A stretch of 64,000 bases of DNA from Dichetophora obliterata (GCA_963920525.1 OY986439.1:213170500-213234499); one strand, 5' to 3'. Positions 34,328 through 48,960 are shown, counted from the first letter of the stretch. A program made the numbers and translations. The notes: a model not told the origin generated them from the letters alone.

Positions 34328-35197
34328 CTATAACTTACCTTGTTTTTCATGGTATACTTTGAAACAGTTTCTGGATCCATTTGAAATGATGGAAAAATGG
34401 ACGTTGCATTTTAAACAAGAGTATCTAGAATATCCTTTACATCCTTGCGTTTTACATATACGTTTTGCAGTTGAATACTCCGGCCAATGTTCAATGCCAT
34501 CGAAACGAGTCAAAACTGAAGGAGCTTTTTCATATGATAGCCTTGGTTTCGAAGTGGATGGGGTGTCAGAAAGATCTACGTCTTCAGTTAGTCTGGGTCT
34601 TCCTCGCTTTCGAGAGAAATTTTGAACTGATGACAATGCTAGCAATAAATTGATTTGGTCTTTTTTTCGTATCTTGTTACTATCACTATCGTTGCGATAT
34701 TTCAACCAAGTGTTGCATACTGCTAAGTCTATGAAATGGTCGAAAATTCTGATTGTCCGCTTTCTTGTCCGAATGGAAATTCGGTATAACGATAACAAAA
34801 AGTCCATCTTGTCCCATATATTTATTATATACACTTACAACGTTAGGTTGTGGTACAATGATTTTCTTTTTTTGTTCAGCACAAAATCTGGTGACCTCTT
34901 TTGTGTCTTCATCACCATAATCCATCTGCATCACCCCCATCCTGCTATTTTAAAAGGAAAATATTTTGGTTCCTTTAATTGCAATAGTCATAACTACCTC
35001 TTCCTAACCTTTTTCAAATCCTTTTCTGTCGCCATCGAAGCTTTTCCGAATCTGTTTCTTCGTATAGTGGCTGTTGCCCATATTGCCCTTTCCCGCAGGT
35101 ATATTAATAAATTAATTGTAGTGAAATAATTATCAAAAAATATTTTGTGGTTTTTATTTTCCAGTATCGTTTTGCAGAAGTGAATGACAATATCCAA
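34328..35197 (-). pseudogene. piggyBac transposase relic (C-terminal half)
   Basis: On the minus strand, three broken frames in order read HKIFFDNYFTTINLLIYLRE then ATIRRNRFGK (the catalytic-core block around the third Asp), IIVPQPNVVSVYNKYMG, then LLSLYRISIRTRKR, DHFIDLAVCNTWLKYR, and the Cys-rich tail KTQGCKGYSRYSCLKCNVHF with RNCFKVYH. These are hallmark blocks of piggyBac transposases. The N-terminal half is gone and at least two frame changes separate the parts, so it is inactive. Confidence 0.85.
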
Positions 35198-36627
35198 GCA
35201 AAAACCTAATCTTAATTCCCCAACAATTGTATTTTTCCCTTGCTATATTTTGAGATCATATACCATTCCATTTCATATAGCACATACCATACCATACCAT
35301 ATCATATACCATACCAGCTACATAGGCAAAACACTAGTATTCCCCATTTGATAGACTTTTTGGCCATATACTGCTTCAAACCAGTTTTTGCTTTGTAAGG
35401 GTGGGAATTTTCATAGACGAAAGGAAAATTTTTACAGATTTAGCCGTGTGGCAAGATGCACCGTCCTGCATAAAGGCAAAGGGACTGCAATTTATCCATT
35501 CATACTCAATATAAGGCAGAAAAACGTTTTTTTTTTAGAATATTTTGTGAGCTAGATATTGACTAATTTTTGATTTTAGGTGATTTTTAAAGATTTACTG
35601 GTTTTAATTTTTATTTAATTTGTATTAATAAAGGTATTCATATCTGTTGAGTATACTTCAGTGAGTTTTGATTAGCAGCATTCGCTTATATTAAAAAAAA
35701 ATTGTGGTTAATTTTGAAAGATTTCTTATTCCGAATACTTTTGTGAGCGACTGTATATCTTTTTTTAATTAAACACCAACATTACCACCTTAACTCAAAA
35801 AATAATCTTTTGTTCGGATATAAACAAAAGATGTCACATTAAATTAAAAGTTTTAAAAGAAAACGGTATCGAAGAAAGTTTGTGAAAGAGAAAAATACAT
35901 AATTGTTTGTCGAAACAAGTAAGGACACATTTAAACTGTAATAGAATTAATTTTAAGCACAATTCACTTAAGTTTAATTTCAATACCGTTCACCTAACTT
36001 TGTTCTGCACAAAGTTTAAACGAAAATTTAATTGAAATGCCCGCAATTCGAGAGCCGTAAAAGCTGTCCGTAAATAAAATCACTGATTCTGAAATTTGGC
36101 CAGAGTGGCTGACCCACACAGAAACCCACTTCACCAATACAGAAAAACCAATACATTTCTGGTTAAAAATAATGTGATTTACAAAAATTTATAACATCAC
36201 ATAAATAAAGATCTACAACATTTTATTATCTATTTTAATTCGCTTCTATTTTCGCAATTCTAGTAGTGTCCAAAAAGGCGGAAATAAAAACGTCCGCACT
36301 AAAATCCTTCCACATTTTCTGGTTACATTGCAAGCGTTTCATTCAGCCTCCTCCTTCTTAGTGCTTATTTTTTTGGACTGTATCACGGGCAAAACTTAAT
36401 TAATGTGCATTGAGTGCACTTGGTGTCCTTCAACGTCACTCAGCCACAACCACCCACAAACGCCCATCGGCGACCGCTTTCTCCTCATGCTTAAAAAGAG
36501 CTTCAGCGACAAAAAAGAAAACAAAAAATGAAAACTCCCCCTCATAGAATCGGTTAATCATACCATGTCGTATGCACAGCACAGCAGCTACACATAGCGA
36601 ATCCTGGCAAAATTTGCATGCACCTTG

Positions 36628-36661
<34 letters not shown>

Positions 36662-37609
36662 GAATAATTGAAATGGACAGATAAAACCAAATACAAGCAA
36701 ACCCCGGGCAGCAGGGGCATTGAATTTCCGGCACAGCGGATTTTTAATTTAACAAAAGCTGGTCTAAGGGTTAGACATTCAAACAGGCGAGCCACAAAGT
36801 CTGGTCCTGGTTCTGATCCATAGTAAGAGGCAGAAAATTTGCCAAACACTGCAAAAAACTTGCGCCCTCTTTGAACAGTCAAAGCCATTAAAACAGACTT
36901 TATTAGAAATTTATGAATGATGTTTGTTTGTTCGTTTCTTTGTTTCATTGTTCTTGGTGGTGTGGTGGGAGGCAAGCGGAAGACGTCCATCATAGCGGAA
37001 GTGAATTTTGATGTTATTAAAATGGTGCACAGCGAAAGTGCGAGTCAGCAAGCTTTGATTGATTTAATTATTACCAAACCCAAATAAAAAGAAAATTAAA
37101 CACAAAATTCTGCTTAAACTTAACAAGCCATTAAGAGATTGATTTTTGCTTTTATATGTTGTTGCCATCGAAAAAGTTACTGTGAAATCAATTTGCACTT
37201 GTCTGCAACACCATCAAAAGGCAAAATACTCTTTTTTTTAATAGATTGCATAATACAACAATTCACAATTGCATTGCAAAGTTGTATAGCAACTAAAATC
37301 GACTTGCATATGTCCATAGCGCCATCGAGCTGTGAAACTAAGTTTTTGTAATAGATTTCATAATTTTTATTTATCCAAATCAGATTTGTTTTACTAGAAA
37401 AAAATGCAACTATTGAACTGGCAAAAATAATGATGATGAAAAGTACTTTTTGTATTTTGCGATTAATTGATGAAATTGATTAGACTGTAACAATGGATGC
37501 TTTTTCAATTAATTAACGAATTTTTTTTATAAAATATATTTTTCTAAAACTATCGTCGTTTCTCGTTTTTTGTTATTACATAAAATGTTATTATAAAGAA
37601 TGTTATTAT
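35198..37609. other. No gene seen; microsatellites
   Basis: An ACCAT/CATAC-type microsatellite lies at 35268-35318 and an (ACA)n run at 36629-36661. The 185-codon minus frame at 36436-36993 has a run of eleven or so Cys caused by the ACA repeat and no known domain. A slightly GC-richer patch at 36420-37000 may be conserved non-coding DNA. Confidence 0.45.
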
Positions 37610-38551
37610 ATAAAAGGCAAGCACGCTGCTCCGTGTCCAATATCTCTCAAACTGTTCAGCCTAAAAGTATGCACATCTTAATACATAAAGTACAAGCATG
37701 CGCCTCCGCACACAGTATTTTCCAAATTGTAATTATTTTTTGATAGTAAAGTAATTTTACAAGACTCACTGTTCTCAAAAATGTTCAGCCTGAAACTATG
37801 CACAGAAAATATATTTGATACTTATCAGTGATAATATTGGGTTTTTACAATAGTACGTTTTTGATCTAACTACCTCTTTTCTTTCATCCTTTTATAAAAA
37901 AGTTATGACGAGTTTAACGAAATTTTTTTGAGTTGATTTGAGTCGATTGTACCAAAAAATATAATTGTATCAGCCGCAAAACGACACCTGAGTTTCTACG
38001 TATATGAAGATTGCAAGGCCAGTTTGTAAAGTTGTGTATGAATATGATTGTTACCAAACTCTACTTTTTGCACTTTTACACTTGAACTAATTTTTTAACA
38101 CTGCTTTAATAAGTAAAGTGTTATTTTAAGTGGTACATTTGTATATGACAAAAATGAAGTGAACAAAAAATCAAGCTTTGAAAAGAGAAAAAAGTGCTTT
38201 CTTTCGGCAAATGGCTTCAAAAATTAAGTGTGCGAAGGACAGACTTTTATACTAGTATGAAAATAAAATCCTACTAAAAAAGTTTTTAGAAAATTAAGTC
38301 TAGAGTAGCGCCGAGTACATCATCTAGTTGAATATAAAACTCAGCCATAAACTTGTAGATTTTAAAAAAAATTTTAAGATTTCATGCATCGCTCGTATAT
38401 AAACCAACGGTTATAATTAAGTTTTTTTTATATGATTTTTATCGTAGGGAATATCGTAGTAGTTAAGTAGGACTTTTTTTTCAGCGTGGTTTTGAAAAGG
38501 ATTATAATAATGATAGCTTCGATAAACCAATATAGTGTGATCAATGGCTTG

Positions 38552-39065
38552 CACTGTTCTAGAGTTGGGTAACTCAGTGCTGTGCTAAGGCACTGTGCTG
38601 ACTCGCTGTAGTGTGCCATGTATGCTAGCACACTACGTTGACTCACATAGTGGCACAATAGCACGCAAAGAGCAGAGCTTTGACGAACTTTTGCGCGTAA
38701 AAGTTACCTTTGTGTGCTGTGTTGGGATGAATAGCAGAGTGCTGTGCTAAGCTTTTTCACTGACACTCATTGGTTATCGGTACTGCGCACTGCATTACTT
38801 ACATTTTGTAAGTTTTTGCTTAGTAAAGTTGTTTTTACTTTTACTTTGGTATACTTTCAATAATTGACAATATGCAATTTGTGAATATTGTAAGCAAATC
38901 AATAGAAAAGGGTGTTAGCACTCTATTTGTTATCGACATTTTTATTAGTGTTTTGTTCTATTGTGGCACAATTGTGCTAGCACAGTGTGCTGACACACAT
39001 TGGTGCACATGCGCTGGTGAGTCAACACACAAAAAATTGTACTATTACCCACCTCTACACTGTTC
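38552..39065. mobile_element. hAT-type MITE with GTGCTG-rich interior
   Basis: CACTGTTC at 38552-38559 and 39058-39065 flanks 498 bases whose ends TAGAGTTGGGTAAC and TTACCCACCTCTA are inverted, a typical hAT terminus. The interior repeats TGTGCTAGCACA and GTGCTG words. No open frame of note. Confidence 0.8.
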
Positions 39066-39850
39066 TAGAGTAAGTGATGTGATATCGTGATCGAGTCTAA
39101 AATTATGACAATTTTATTAAAGACTACATTTTTGGTCGAACAAATCTTAATTTTTTTTAAAATTTAAAATAAATTATTAACCTGAGAGTATCAGTATTAA
39201 GTTGCATGTTCTTTATTCTTAAAAACTACCTCATAAATTCATGGCATGACTTCTAGTTCTATCTAAATCTTTTTAAAAGTATGCAATTACTAAATAAAAA
39301 CTACGACGCTTGTTGTAAATATTTCAATAGTTAAGGCATTGACTTTATTTAAATTGTATGGTAGGTGTCATGTCCTCTTTTCCAATGTCAATAAGTGGCT
39401 TCCAGCCAAATTATTTTGATATAATCGTGCTCTACTACACAGTTTTGATCTAAAAAAAGTATTTTAATCGGTATAAATTTTTACAAAATCTTTTTGTATC
39501 TGGCAAATTATTTATAGATAATCAAATCAAAATTTAAGAACGATCGGTGCAATAAACTTTTTATGTGTGTTTAAGGGTAGTTTTGTATTTATGTTGTTTC
39601 CAAACCGCTTTCCTCTTGTAAAAATTGGAAGACTTACATATGGAAGTGATAAATGAACATTCACCATCATATATTTTGAAATTATATGGGTAGCTTTGAA
39701 ATCATGTTGTTTCCAAACCGTTACTTTAAGAATGCATGTGGAAACTTTTACTTATTGTTAAGCAATGACAACAGAAAATATTAATATCATTGTTTCCTAG
39801 CCGCTTATTATAGAATTCATGTTTACTGTCTTAAAACAAATATGTTTTTG

Positions 39851-39926
39851 TGAGCGGCCTCCATAGTCTAGTGGTAGCGTGCTTAAGTATCGCTCAGCAG
39901 TCCCGGGTTCGAATCCTAGCCGCGCA
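39851..39926 (+). repeat. Solitary tRNA-like (Pol III A/B box) sequence
   Basis: A box TAGTCTAGTGGTAGCG and perfect B box GGTTCGAATCC. GAGCGGC at the start can pair with GCCGCGC at the end (6 of 7), but the A box then sits too far from the stem for a normal tRNA. It is a tRNA relic or SINE head. Confidence 0.45.
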
Positions 39927-40429
39927 TTTTCATAACAAGGGAAAGGAATGTTTCCACATTAATTTTCAGAACAGGGATGAGGACTGCTTCCAATTCACTT
40001 TTTAAGACAGCGGAGAGGAATGTTTCCCTCTAATGACATGCTATGTAAAAAAAGCAATAGAGTGTGCAACGAAGGGGAGTGCTTCCTACATTCCATGGAA
40101 TGTTTCCTGGTTACATACGGGAATGCTCACATTTCCTGGAGGGTAAATATAATTGTACTAGTATAAAAGCCTGCCCTACGACAGGTCCTTCGCACACTTC
40201 CTTTTTGGAGCCTTTTGCCGAAAGCACTTTTTCTCTTTTTAAAGCTTGATTTTTTATACACTTGATTTTTGCAAAATACAAATGTACCACTTTAAATAAC
40301 ACTTTACGTATTGAAGCAGTGTTGAAAAATTAGTTCAAGTGTAAAAGTGCAAAAAGACGAGTTTGGTAACAATCATATTCATACACAACTTTGCAAACTG
40401 GCCTTGCAACCTTCTTATACATAGCAACT

Positions 40430-40545
40430 CAGGGGCCGAATTACAGCATCCGTGATCGAGTAAAGTTGTACAAGATTGATAGGCACTTGTCTCGTCGTGC
40501 CCTTCGTAATTTTTCTCAATCACGGATGCTGTAATTCTGCCCCAG
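40430..40545. mobile_element. 110-base MITE with CAG target duplication, empty site known
   Basis: CAG at 40430-40432 and 40543-40545 flank ends GGGCCGAATTACAGCATCC and GGATGCTGTAATTCTGCCC. The sister arm at 37988 reads straight through (CGACACCTGAGTTTC), which gives the empty site. Confidence 0.85.
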
Positions 40546-40922
40546 GTGTCGTTTTGCTGCTGATACAATTATATTTTTTGGTACAATCGACTCAAATCGA
40601 CTCAAAAGAATTTCATTAAATTCGTCATAACTTTTTTATAAAAGGATGAAAAAAGGAGGTAGTCAAATCAAAAACGTACTATTGTAAAAACCCAATATTG
40701 TGACTGATAAGTATCAAATATATTTTCTGTGCATACTTTCAGGCTGAAAATTTTTGAGAACAGTTTGTCTTGTAAAATTACTTTAGTCAAAAAATAATTA
40801 CAACTTGAGAAATACTGTGCGCGGAGCAGCATGTTGGCCTTTTATGTATTAAGATGTGCATACTTTCAGGCTAACAGTTTAAGAGATATTGGACACGGAG
40901 CAGCGTGCTTGCTTTTCATATA

Positions 40923-41850
40923 TTAAAATACCTTAAAAATCCAAAATTATTTATGAATGGTTTCATAAGATAGATGTCTCTTTCTTTTTTTAATCATCCC
41001 GTTTTCTATAAAAAAATCACAATTTGGGTGTGTCAAGTCTCTTCATGTCATAAAAATGTTGGTAAATCTTCTTTAATGTACTTGAAATGCTTCTAATAAC
41101 AAGATTAAGATAAATTTATCTGTAAATTTATTTTCGAATGAGCAGAAACAATTAAACCCATCACTCGTATCTGCAAAGAACAGCACTCATACTCAAACAA
41201 ACATGGATGAAATGACAAATAGCTACAAAAATATTTGATCAAAGTTTTCAATGAGAGAACCTTAGCAAAAAGTTTGCTCAAGTTTTTGCTTCACGCTTGT
41301 AAATATTTCCTTGTTGTTGTAGTTTTTGAAGGCCTGTGTATAAATTAAACATCATAGAGTTGTGTGCCTGTCAGCACCAGCACCAGCACCAGCACCAGCA
41401 GCAACAACATCCGGTCCGTTGCTCTTTGAATCGTTTTTGTTGCTTTTAAAGTTAGTACTCTTTTCTTTGTACTTACATAATTGCTTGCTAGCTTTTTCAT
41501 TGTTGCTGTTCGGTTAAAAAACTTTGGAGCCTTAAATAAGGAAACGGAAATAAAAGCACATAATGTAAATTATTTACTCTTTCGGGTGCAAATGTGTATG
41601 TGTGTGTGTGTGTATGTTTGTTTGTGCGAGCCTAAGTGAGAAGTAGCGAAAGACTTTACTTGAGTCAATGCAATATTGTTTTGCTTTGTTTTGTATGGTT
41701 TTCAAACAGTACTCATTTACCGGATTCGAACATACAGCCTCTAATTTTAAAAGTATTATTATTTTCTACAGTTTGTTATACAAATTCTTTTAAAACATCT
41801 CTGGGCAGCTTCGTTTGCAATTTCTTTCACTATGACAGATTTCCGTAGTT
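40923..41850. other. No gene seen; CAGCAC and GT microsatellites
   Basis: A CAGCAC run at 41376-41400 and a GT run at 41596-41612. Nothing else could be assigned. Confidence 0.45.
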
Positions 41851-41854
41851 ATTT

Positions 41855-43695
41855 TTCCAGAGCAAAAATATAATTGCTCAACAGCGGCTGAAAATTGGTC
41901 GAACATGGGACACACAAGGTTCGAACGTGGTATAAAAATAATCAAAAAACCCACTTGTCCAAACAGCGCCCGAACGATGGTCGAACAGTGGCCATTTTTA
42001 AACAATATACTATCATTAATCTACACTTCGAGCTAATGCCAAAAAAAACACATGTGTACACAAAAAACACAAACAGACACAAAAATAATCACATTCGTTG
42101 CTCATAAAATTTGCAGAAGCACTTGTGCATTGTAAAATATACAATAACATTTTCATGCTCAAATAAAACAACAAAATTCGTCAGTGTACGTTGCTGACGC
42201 TAGTGGTCCCGTTAATTGGGTTTGCTTTTGAAAACATTTCATATACAAAAATTCGTATCCCTGTAGGCTTCGTTACGACCCTGATTTGGTGGCCGTTTAG
42301 CCAAACAGTTTGGCAAAAGCCCGTCGTGTGGCCAATGCTCGATCCTTTTTTACTGCTATCACCAATATACTGGGAATTATACTTTAATTTTTCTTAAACA
42401 GAAATATAATTGCTAAACAGCAGCTGAAGATTGGTCGAACATGGGACACACGGCTAAACAAGGGTCAAACATAGTATAAAAATAAGCAAAAAGTCCACTT
42501 GTCCAAACAGCGTCCGAACGCGGATCGAACAGTGGCGATTTTTAAACAATATACTATCATTAATCGACACTTCGAGCTAATGCCAAAACAAACACATATA
42601 TATACAAAAAAATTCAAACGGCAACAAATAAATCACATTTGTTCATCAAACTTGCTGAAGCACTTGAACAATAACATTTGCATGCTCAAATAAAACAACA
42701 AAAATCTTCGGTGAACGTTGCTGACGCTAATGGTCCCGCAACTTGGATTAACTTTTGAAAAAATTTCATATACAGAAATTCGTACCCCTGTTTAGCCAAA
42801 TAGTCCTGCCAAATCCCGTTGTGTGGCCGATGTTCGATTCTTTTTCTACTACGATCACCACTATGCTGAGAATTATACTTTAATTTTTCCTGTGTAAAAA
42901 TATAATTGCCGAACAGCGCCTAAAAATTGCTCGAAAATGCGACACACGGTTAAACGAGGGTCGAACGTGGTATAAAAATAATCAAAAAGCCCACTTGTCC
43001 GAACGCGGGTCGAACAGTGGCCATTTTTTAACAAAATGCATACTATCATTAATCTACACTTCGAGCCAATATCAAAATAAACGCATATATACAAAAAAGC
43101 AACACAAACGGACACAAAAATAATCACATTCGTTGTTCATCAAATTTGAACTTATACAATAACATTTTCATGCGCAAATAAAACAACAAAATTTTTCAGT
43201 GTACGTTGCCGACGCTAATGGTCCCATTACTTGGGGTTGCTTTTGAAAAAATTTCATATACAGAAATTCGTATCCTTGTAGGATTCTTTACGACACTGGT
43301 TTGGCTGCTGTTTAGTCCTGCAAAAGCCCGTTGTGTGGCCGATGCTCGATCCTTTTTTTACTGCGATCACCAGTATACTTAGAATTATACTTTAATTTTT
43401 CCTGAGTAAAAATATAATTGCCGAGCAGGGGCTGAATATTGTTCGGTCAAGGAGCGCAGGGCTAAACAAGGGTCAGAAGTGGTCTAAAAATAACCAAAAA
43501 GTACACTTTTTCATACAGCGGGATGAATATGGTAATTTTAAAACAATATTATTTCATAATTTTGGTCTTCAATCTAATGCCGAATTTAAAACATTTACAC
43601 ACAAAAACAACACAAACAGCATTCAATGTATATAACAAACGCATGTGCAACAAAAGCAATCACATTCGTTGTTGCAATTATTTTTTTAAAAAATT
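41855..43695 (+). repeat. Tandem array of four ~500-base units
   Basis: The word TAATTGC starts at 41871, 42407, 42903 and 43415, so spacings are 536, 496 and 512. Units share TTGGTCGAACATGGGACACA, CGAACAGTGG, AACAATATACTATCATTAAT, GTACGTTGCTGACGCTA and ATACTTTAATTTTTC; the fourth is the most decayed and partial. The same family appears inverted at 2553-3295. Small open frames here are not genes. Confidence 0.85.
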
Positions 43696-45500
43696 GTTTT
43701 TTAAAGTAAAAATGTAGCTTAAAGAATTGGCTAATATTGTAGAATAAGTGTGTCTATTTAATTATATTTTTACATATATTGTAGTTTTCGTCAAATAACT
43801 TTGACAAGGAGGTTCTGAAGAAACCAAAGAAAGATTTATTTAATAAATTCAATTAAAATATATGAAAATACAAACTCAATGGACAGTGTTAAATAAAAAA
43901 TACAAATTAAAATTACTTAATTGGGCAAAAACAAAATGCTAATTTTTTTCTCAAGATTTTTCTCTCTTAAAAAAAATTTGAAAGTTTTTTCTTTAAATAT
44001 TTTTACAATAATGTTTGTCAAAAGATACTTGAAAAATTCTTAATTTTGATCTTTTTACAAGGATTAATGGTTAAAAGTACAAAATTTCATCTTTTACTTA
44101 CAAATATTCGTTATCAAAAATATTAATAGATAATTCTAAATAGATAGATAGATAGATAATTCTATTATAAGGATAAATCTAATTTTAAAAACTTACTTTG
44201 AAGCCACTTCAGAAATAATTTGGAAATTATGGAAAATTAGAACTATTTTAAATATGTTAAAGTTGGCAGAAAAAAGTTTCATATCATTATTTTAAACATT
44301 ATATTAGTATCAATAAATTTCTGTTATCAACCTAACCCACATCCTTCCCTGGAAAATCCAGGCTACATGCCTGCTCAGACGTAAACTTCCAAAACAATGA
44401 TACTCGTGTACACTTTGTTATGTCCTGCATCAGAATGCGTTGATAAAAATCTATAAATATTTTGCTTGTTGGACTGTGTAATTGATGGAATAATCAAAAT
44501 TGAAATATTGTATACTTTAAGAAGCTACGATTAAAAATATCTGCGCTTACAACAATTAAGTGAATAATTATAGTAATAATGTTTAAAGCAATCGAAGATA
44601 ATCTAATCTTTATTTGATGTTATTAGTAAGTATCTGTGTGAGTGTGACACACAAACGCACTAATAAGATTAACATGACAAATGTATGCAATATGTCTATA
44701 CAAGCACTATACTCAATTTTCGTTCATAAATGATGCCAATTACACAATAACAAATTGCTAGTCGTTAGGAAACACATGTAATTACATGAACATACGCGCT
44801 TTGTGTGGCTGTGTGTGTAAGTGTATGTGTGTTTATAACTCTTAAAATGCTCATTAATAATTCAAATGTTAATAAAACTGCAATTAACTAAAAACAAAGC
44901 TCATACTTGTAAATATATACTGCTGCAGCAATGCTTTGTGTGTTCAGATACGTACATATTTTAAGTTGAGGACACTTTCGCATGTCCTAGTTAGCAAGCA
45001 ATTGCAGTTAGCTAAAATTATAGAGGAACTAATTGCATTAGCGTCAAACTAAAGTAATTGCATGTCAATTCACTAACAAAATTAAAAAGCAATGCTTTGA
45101 AGAATAAATGAAAATCTTGCAGAATAGCGCAGAGGGAATAAAGTAAAAGCAAAGTGAATGGAAATGAAAAAAGAAAAAAAAAATCTATAAAGATGAGTCA
45201 AATTTGCGTCATGGAAATTGTTGCCATTCATGTTGATAGAGTGAAATGCACCATTTCTGTTTTCTTTTAAAAATGTGCTGTGATGTGCTGGATGTGTGCT
45301 ATTATTTGCCGCATTGTTAAAAAATAATGTAATAATTTCCACGTAGTGGGTTGGGCCAAAATGAATTTTTTTCAAAAATTTGGCAATTGTGCCATAATGT
45401 GCTCAAAGTGTGCTACAAGATACCGCAGATAATCGTGCAAATATGCAAATTTTTTAATCTCTGCGAGCATTTCAGCACAACGTGAGCACATTACAGTACA
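43696..45500. other. No gene seen
   Basis: AT-rich with an ATAG microsatellite at 44141-44157. From 45265 to 45500 GTGCTG/CAGCAC words cluster (GATGTGCTGGATGTGTGC, then GCATTTCAGCACAACGTGAG), resembling the interior of the hAT MITE at 38552. Confidence 0.45.
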
Positions 45501-45584
45501 ATCTATAGTAATAAAACTCATTTTCTGTTTGTTTGTTTGTTTGGCCTTTATACAAATCTAAACGGCTCAACGGATTTTGCTCAA

Positions 45585-46878
45585 ACTAGGTATACATATT
45601 AACAGCCCTATTCTGGCAAATAAACAAATTGTTAACCAGTATTTTGAATATTTCTATATGTTTGTTGTTTTCAAAACAAAATTTGAAGCACAAAAAACAA
45701 AATTTTCCAATGAAATTGTCATTATGAGAAAAGCAGTTGACAATTTTTATTAAAATTTATTATTTTTGAGCTTCAAATTTTGTTTTGAAATCCAAAAATT
45801 ACAACAAACATATTGAAATATTCAAAATACTGGTTAACAATTTGTTAATTTGCCAGAATAGGGCCGTAAGTGTATCCCAACTTAAAATGTTACATACTTA
45901 GTTTTTGCCACGCCCCCTCTGAAATTTTTCAACTAACGGTAATTTTGTTATTATAAAAGTTTTTATGATCGGAGATTTTTGTGTATTTAATTTTAAAAAT
46001 GTTTTGTTATTTTGACATCAAAAACACAGACATATCTTTAAAATTGGAGAAATTTTCAGTACAACGACTTTTTCATAAAACATCGTTGCCTAAGAATGAG
46101 AAAAAATGACATGAAAATCAAAGTTTGATCTTTCGATACAAATATCTCCGCTGTCCATTAATATATTTTATTCAAATTTTTTTTGTTCAAAAGTTCAATA
46201 AAATCATTTTACAAAAATAGGTAGAATTGTACCGTTAAGTCAGTGTGTATATGTTTTATGATTATGCCAAAAAAGGTCCAAAATATTGACTTTTTACTCA
46301 AAAAATGACTCAAAAATTGTTGTTGTTGTAAAAATTAAATCAACTAAAAATTTCACACCTGCCTAGCTTTCATATGACATAGCATTTATTTACAAAAATT
46401 CATCCAGCTAAGCGCAAAAATTATTTTACTGTTTTTTTCATCAAAACAACAAGGGTACTAACTAGGTATACATATTAAGTGCATCCCAACTTAAAATGTT
46501 ACATACTTAGTTTTTGCCACGCCCCCTCTGAAATTTTTCAACTAACGGTAATTTTGTTATTATAAAAGTTTTTATGATCGGAGATTTTTGTGTATTTAAT
46601 TTTAAAAATGTTTTGTTATTTTGACATCAAAAACACAGACATATCTTTAAAATTGGAGAAATTTTCAGTACAACGACTTTTTCATAAAACATCGTTGCCT
46701 AAGAATGAGAAAAAATGACATGAAAATCAAAGTTTGATCTTTCGATACAAATATCTCCGCTGTCCATTAATATATTTTATTCAAATTTTTTTTGTTCAAA
46801 AGTTCAATAAAATCACTTCACAAAAATAGGTTGAACTGTACCGTTAAGTCAGTGTATATATGTTTTATGATTATGTCA
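45585..46878. repeat. Tandem duplication of ~420 bases, copy A carrying a MITE
   Basis: Copy A (45585-46273) and copy B (46461-46878) share ACTAGGTATACATATTAA, GCCACGCCCCCTCTGAAATT and CGTTAAGTCAGTGT and differ at very few bases. Copy A is longer only because of the 264-base MITE plus a 3-base duplication. Confidence 0.85.
45600..45869. mobile_element. Nearly full palindromic PIF/Harbinger-like MITE, empty site known
   Basis: TAA at 45600-45602 and 45867-45869 flank 264 bases with ends CAGCCCTATTCTGGCAAAT and ATTTGCCAGAATAGGGCCG. The arms mirror each other through TTGTTAACCAGTATTTTGAA and beyond. Copy B of the duplication (TATTAAGTGCATCCC near 46476) is the uninterrupted target with one TAA. 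Confidence 0.9.
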
Positions 46879-47467
46879 AAATCATAAAAAATCATAAAAA
46901 AGGGGTGCCCCTTTGATTTTTTTCGCGAAATTTATTTTTTCCAAAATGTTGTTTTTATATTTTTTACAAAAAATTCAAGTCTCAAAAATAATGTATGTGA
47001 AAAAATTACCCCAATATTTCTTTTCAATCAAAAGTTATGGCTAAAAAACTATTTTTTCATACCAGACTATTAATAAAACTTAGTTTTGTGTTAGAATTCT
47101 CTATATAGTTTGAACGTCCCCATTTATCTCTAAGAATGCAGTTGTGTGTCTAAAGTAATTACGATTATTTTTTATTTTATTTTATAAAATCTTCCTTATA
47201 ATGGATCTACTTATTTTTACCTCCCCACCCCCCGCCTCTGTTAAATTTGTTTTGTTGTGATGGCTCTTTTTTTTTCACTATTGTGTCAACGTTGTCACTT
47301 AGTTCTTTATCAATGGTACTTTAAATGTTGTATATATATTACAATTTTATCGAAAAGATGACTGTGAATAAGAATGCTGTAAAAGTTTATATTTTAATGT
47401 CATCAGTTTTAGCTATATGGCGATATAATAAAACATATGAACATATGATATAATAAAACAAACAATC

Positions 47468-48926
<1,459 letters not shown>

Positions 48927-48960
48927 ACTATTATTATATAATTAAATTGAAAAATTATCA

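Larger units (their letters stand above)
37610..40922. mobile_element. 3.3 kb element with ~0.55 kb inverted arms
   Basis: The left arm 37610-38157 and right arm 40263-40922 (without a 113-base insert) are inverted copies. Both begin AAGCACGCTGCTCCGTGTCC and contain two sub-repeats with TATGCACATCTTAATACATA, then AACCCAATATT, CAAATCGACTCAAA-type words and GTGGTACATTTGTAT. Between the arms are a hAT-type MITE, a tRNA-like sequence and unassigned DNA; no transposase was seen. One arm of another copy lies at 56950-58705. Long arms with sub-repeats suggest a foldback-type or deleted element. Confidence 0.7.

Noticed and set aside
36436..36993. 185-codon minus-strand frame with a run of cysteines
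   Set aside because: The cysteine run comes from an ACA microsatellite and no domain is recognisable.
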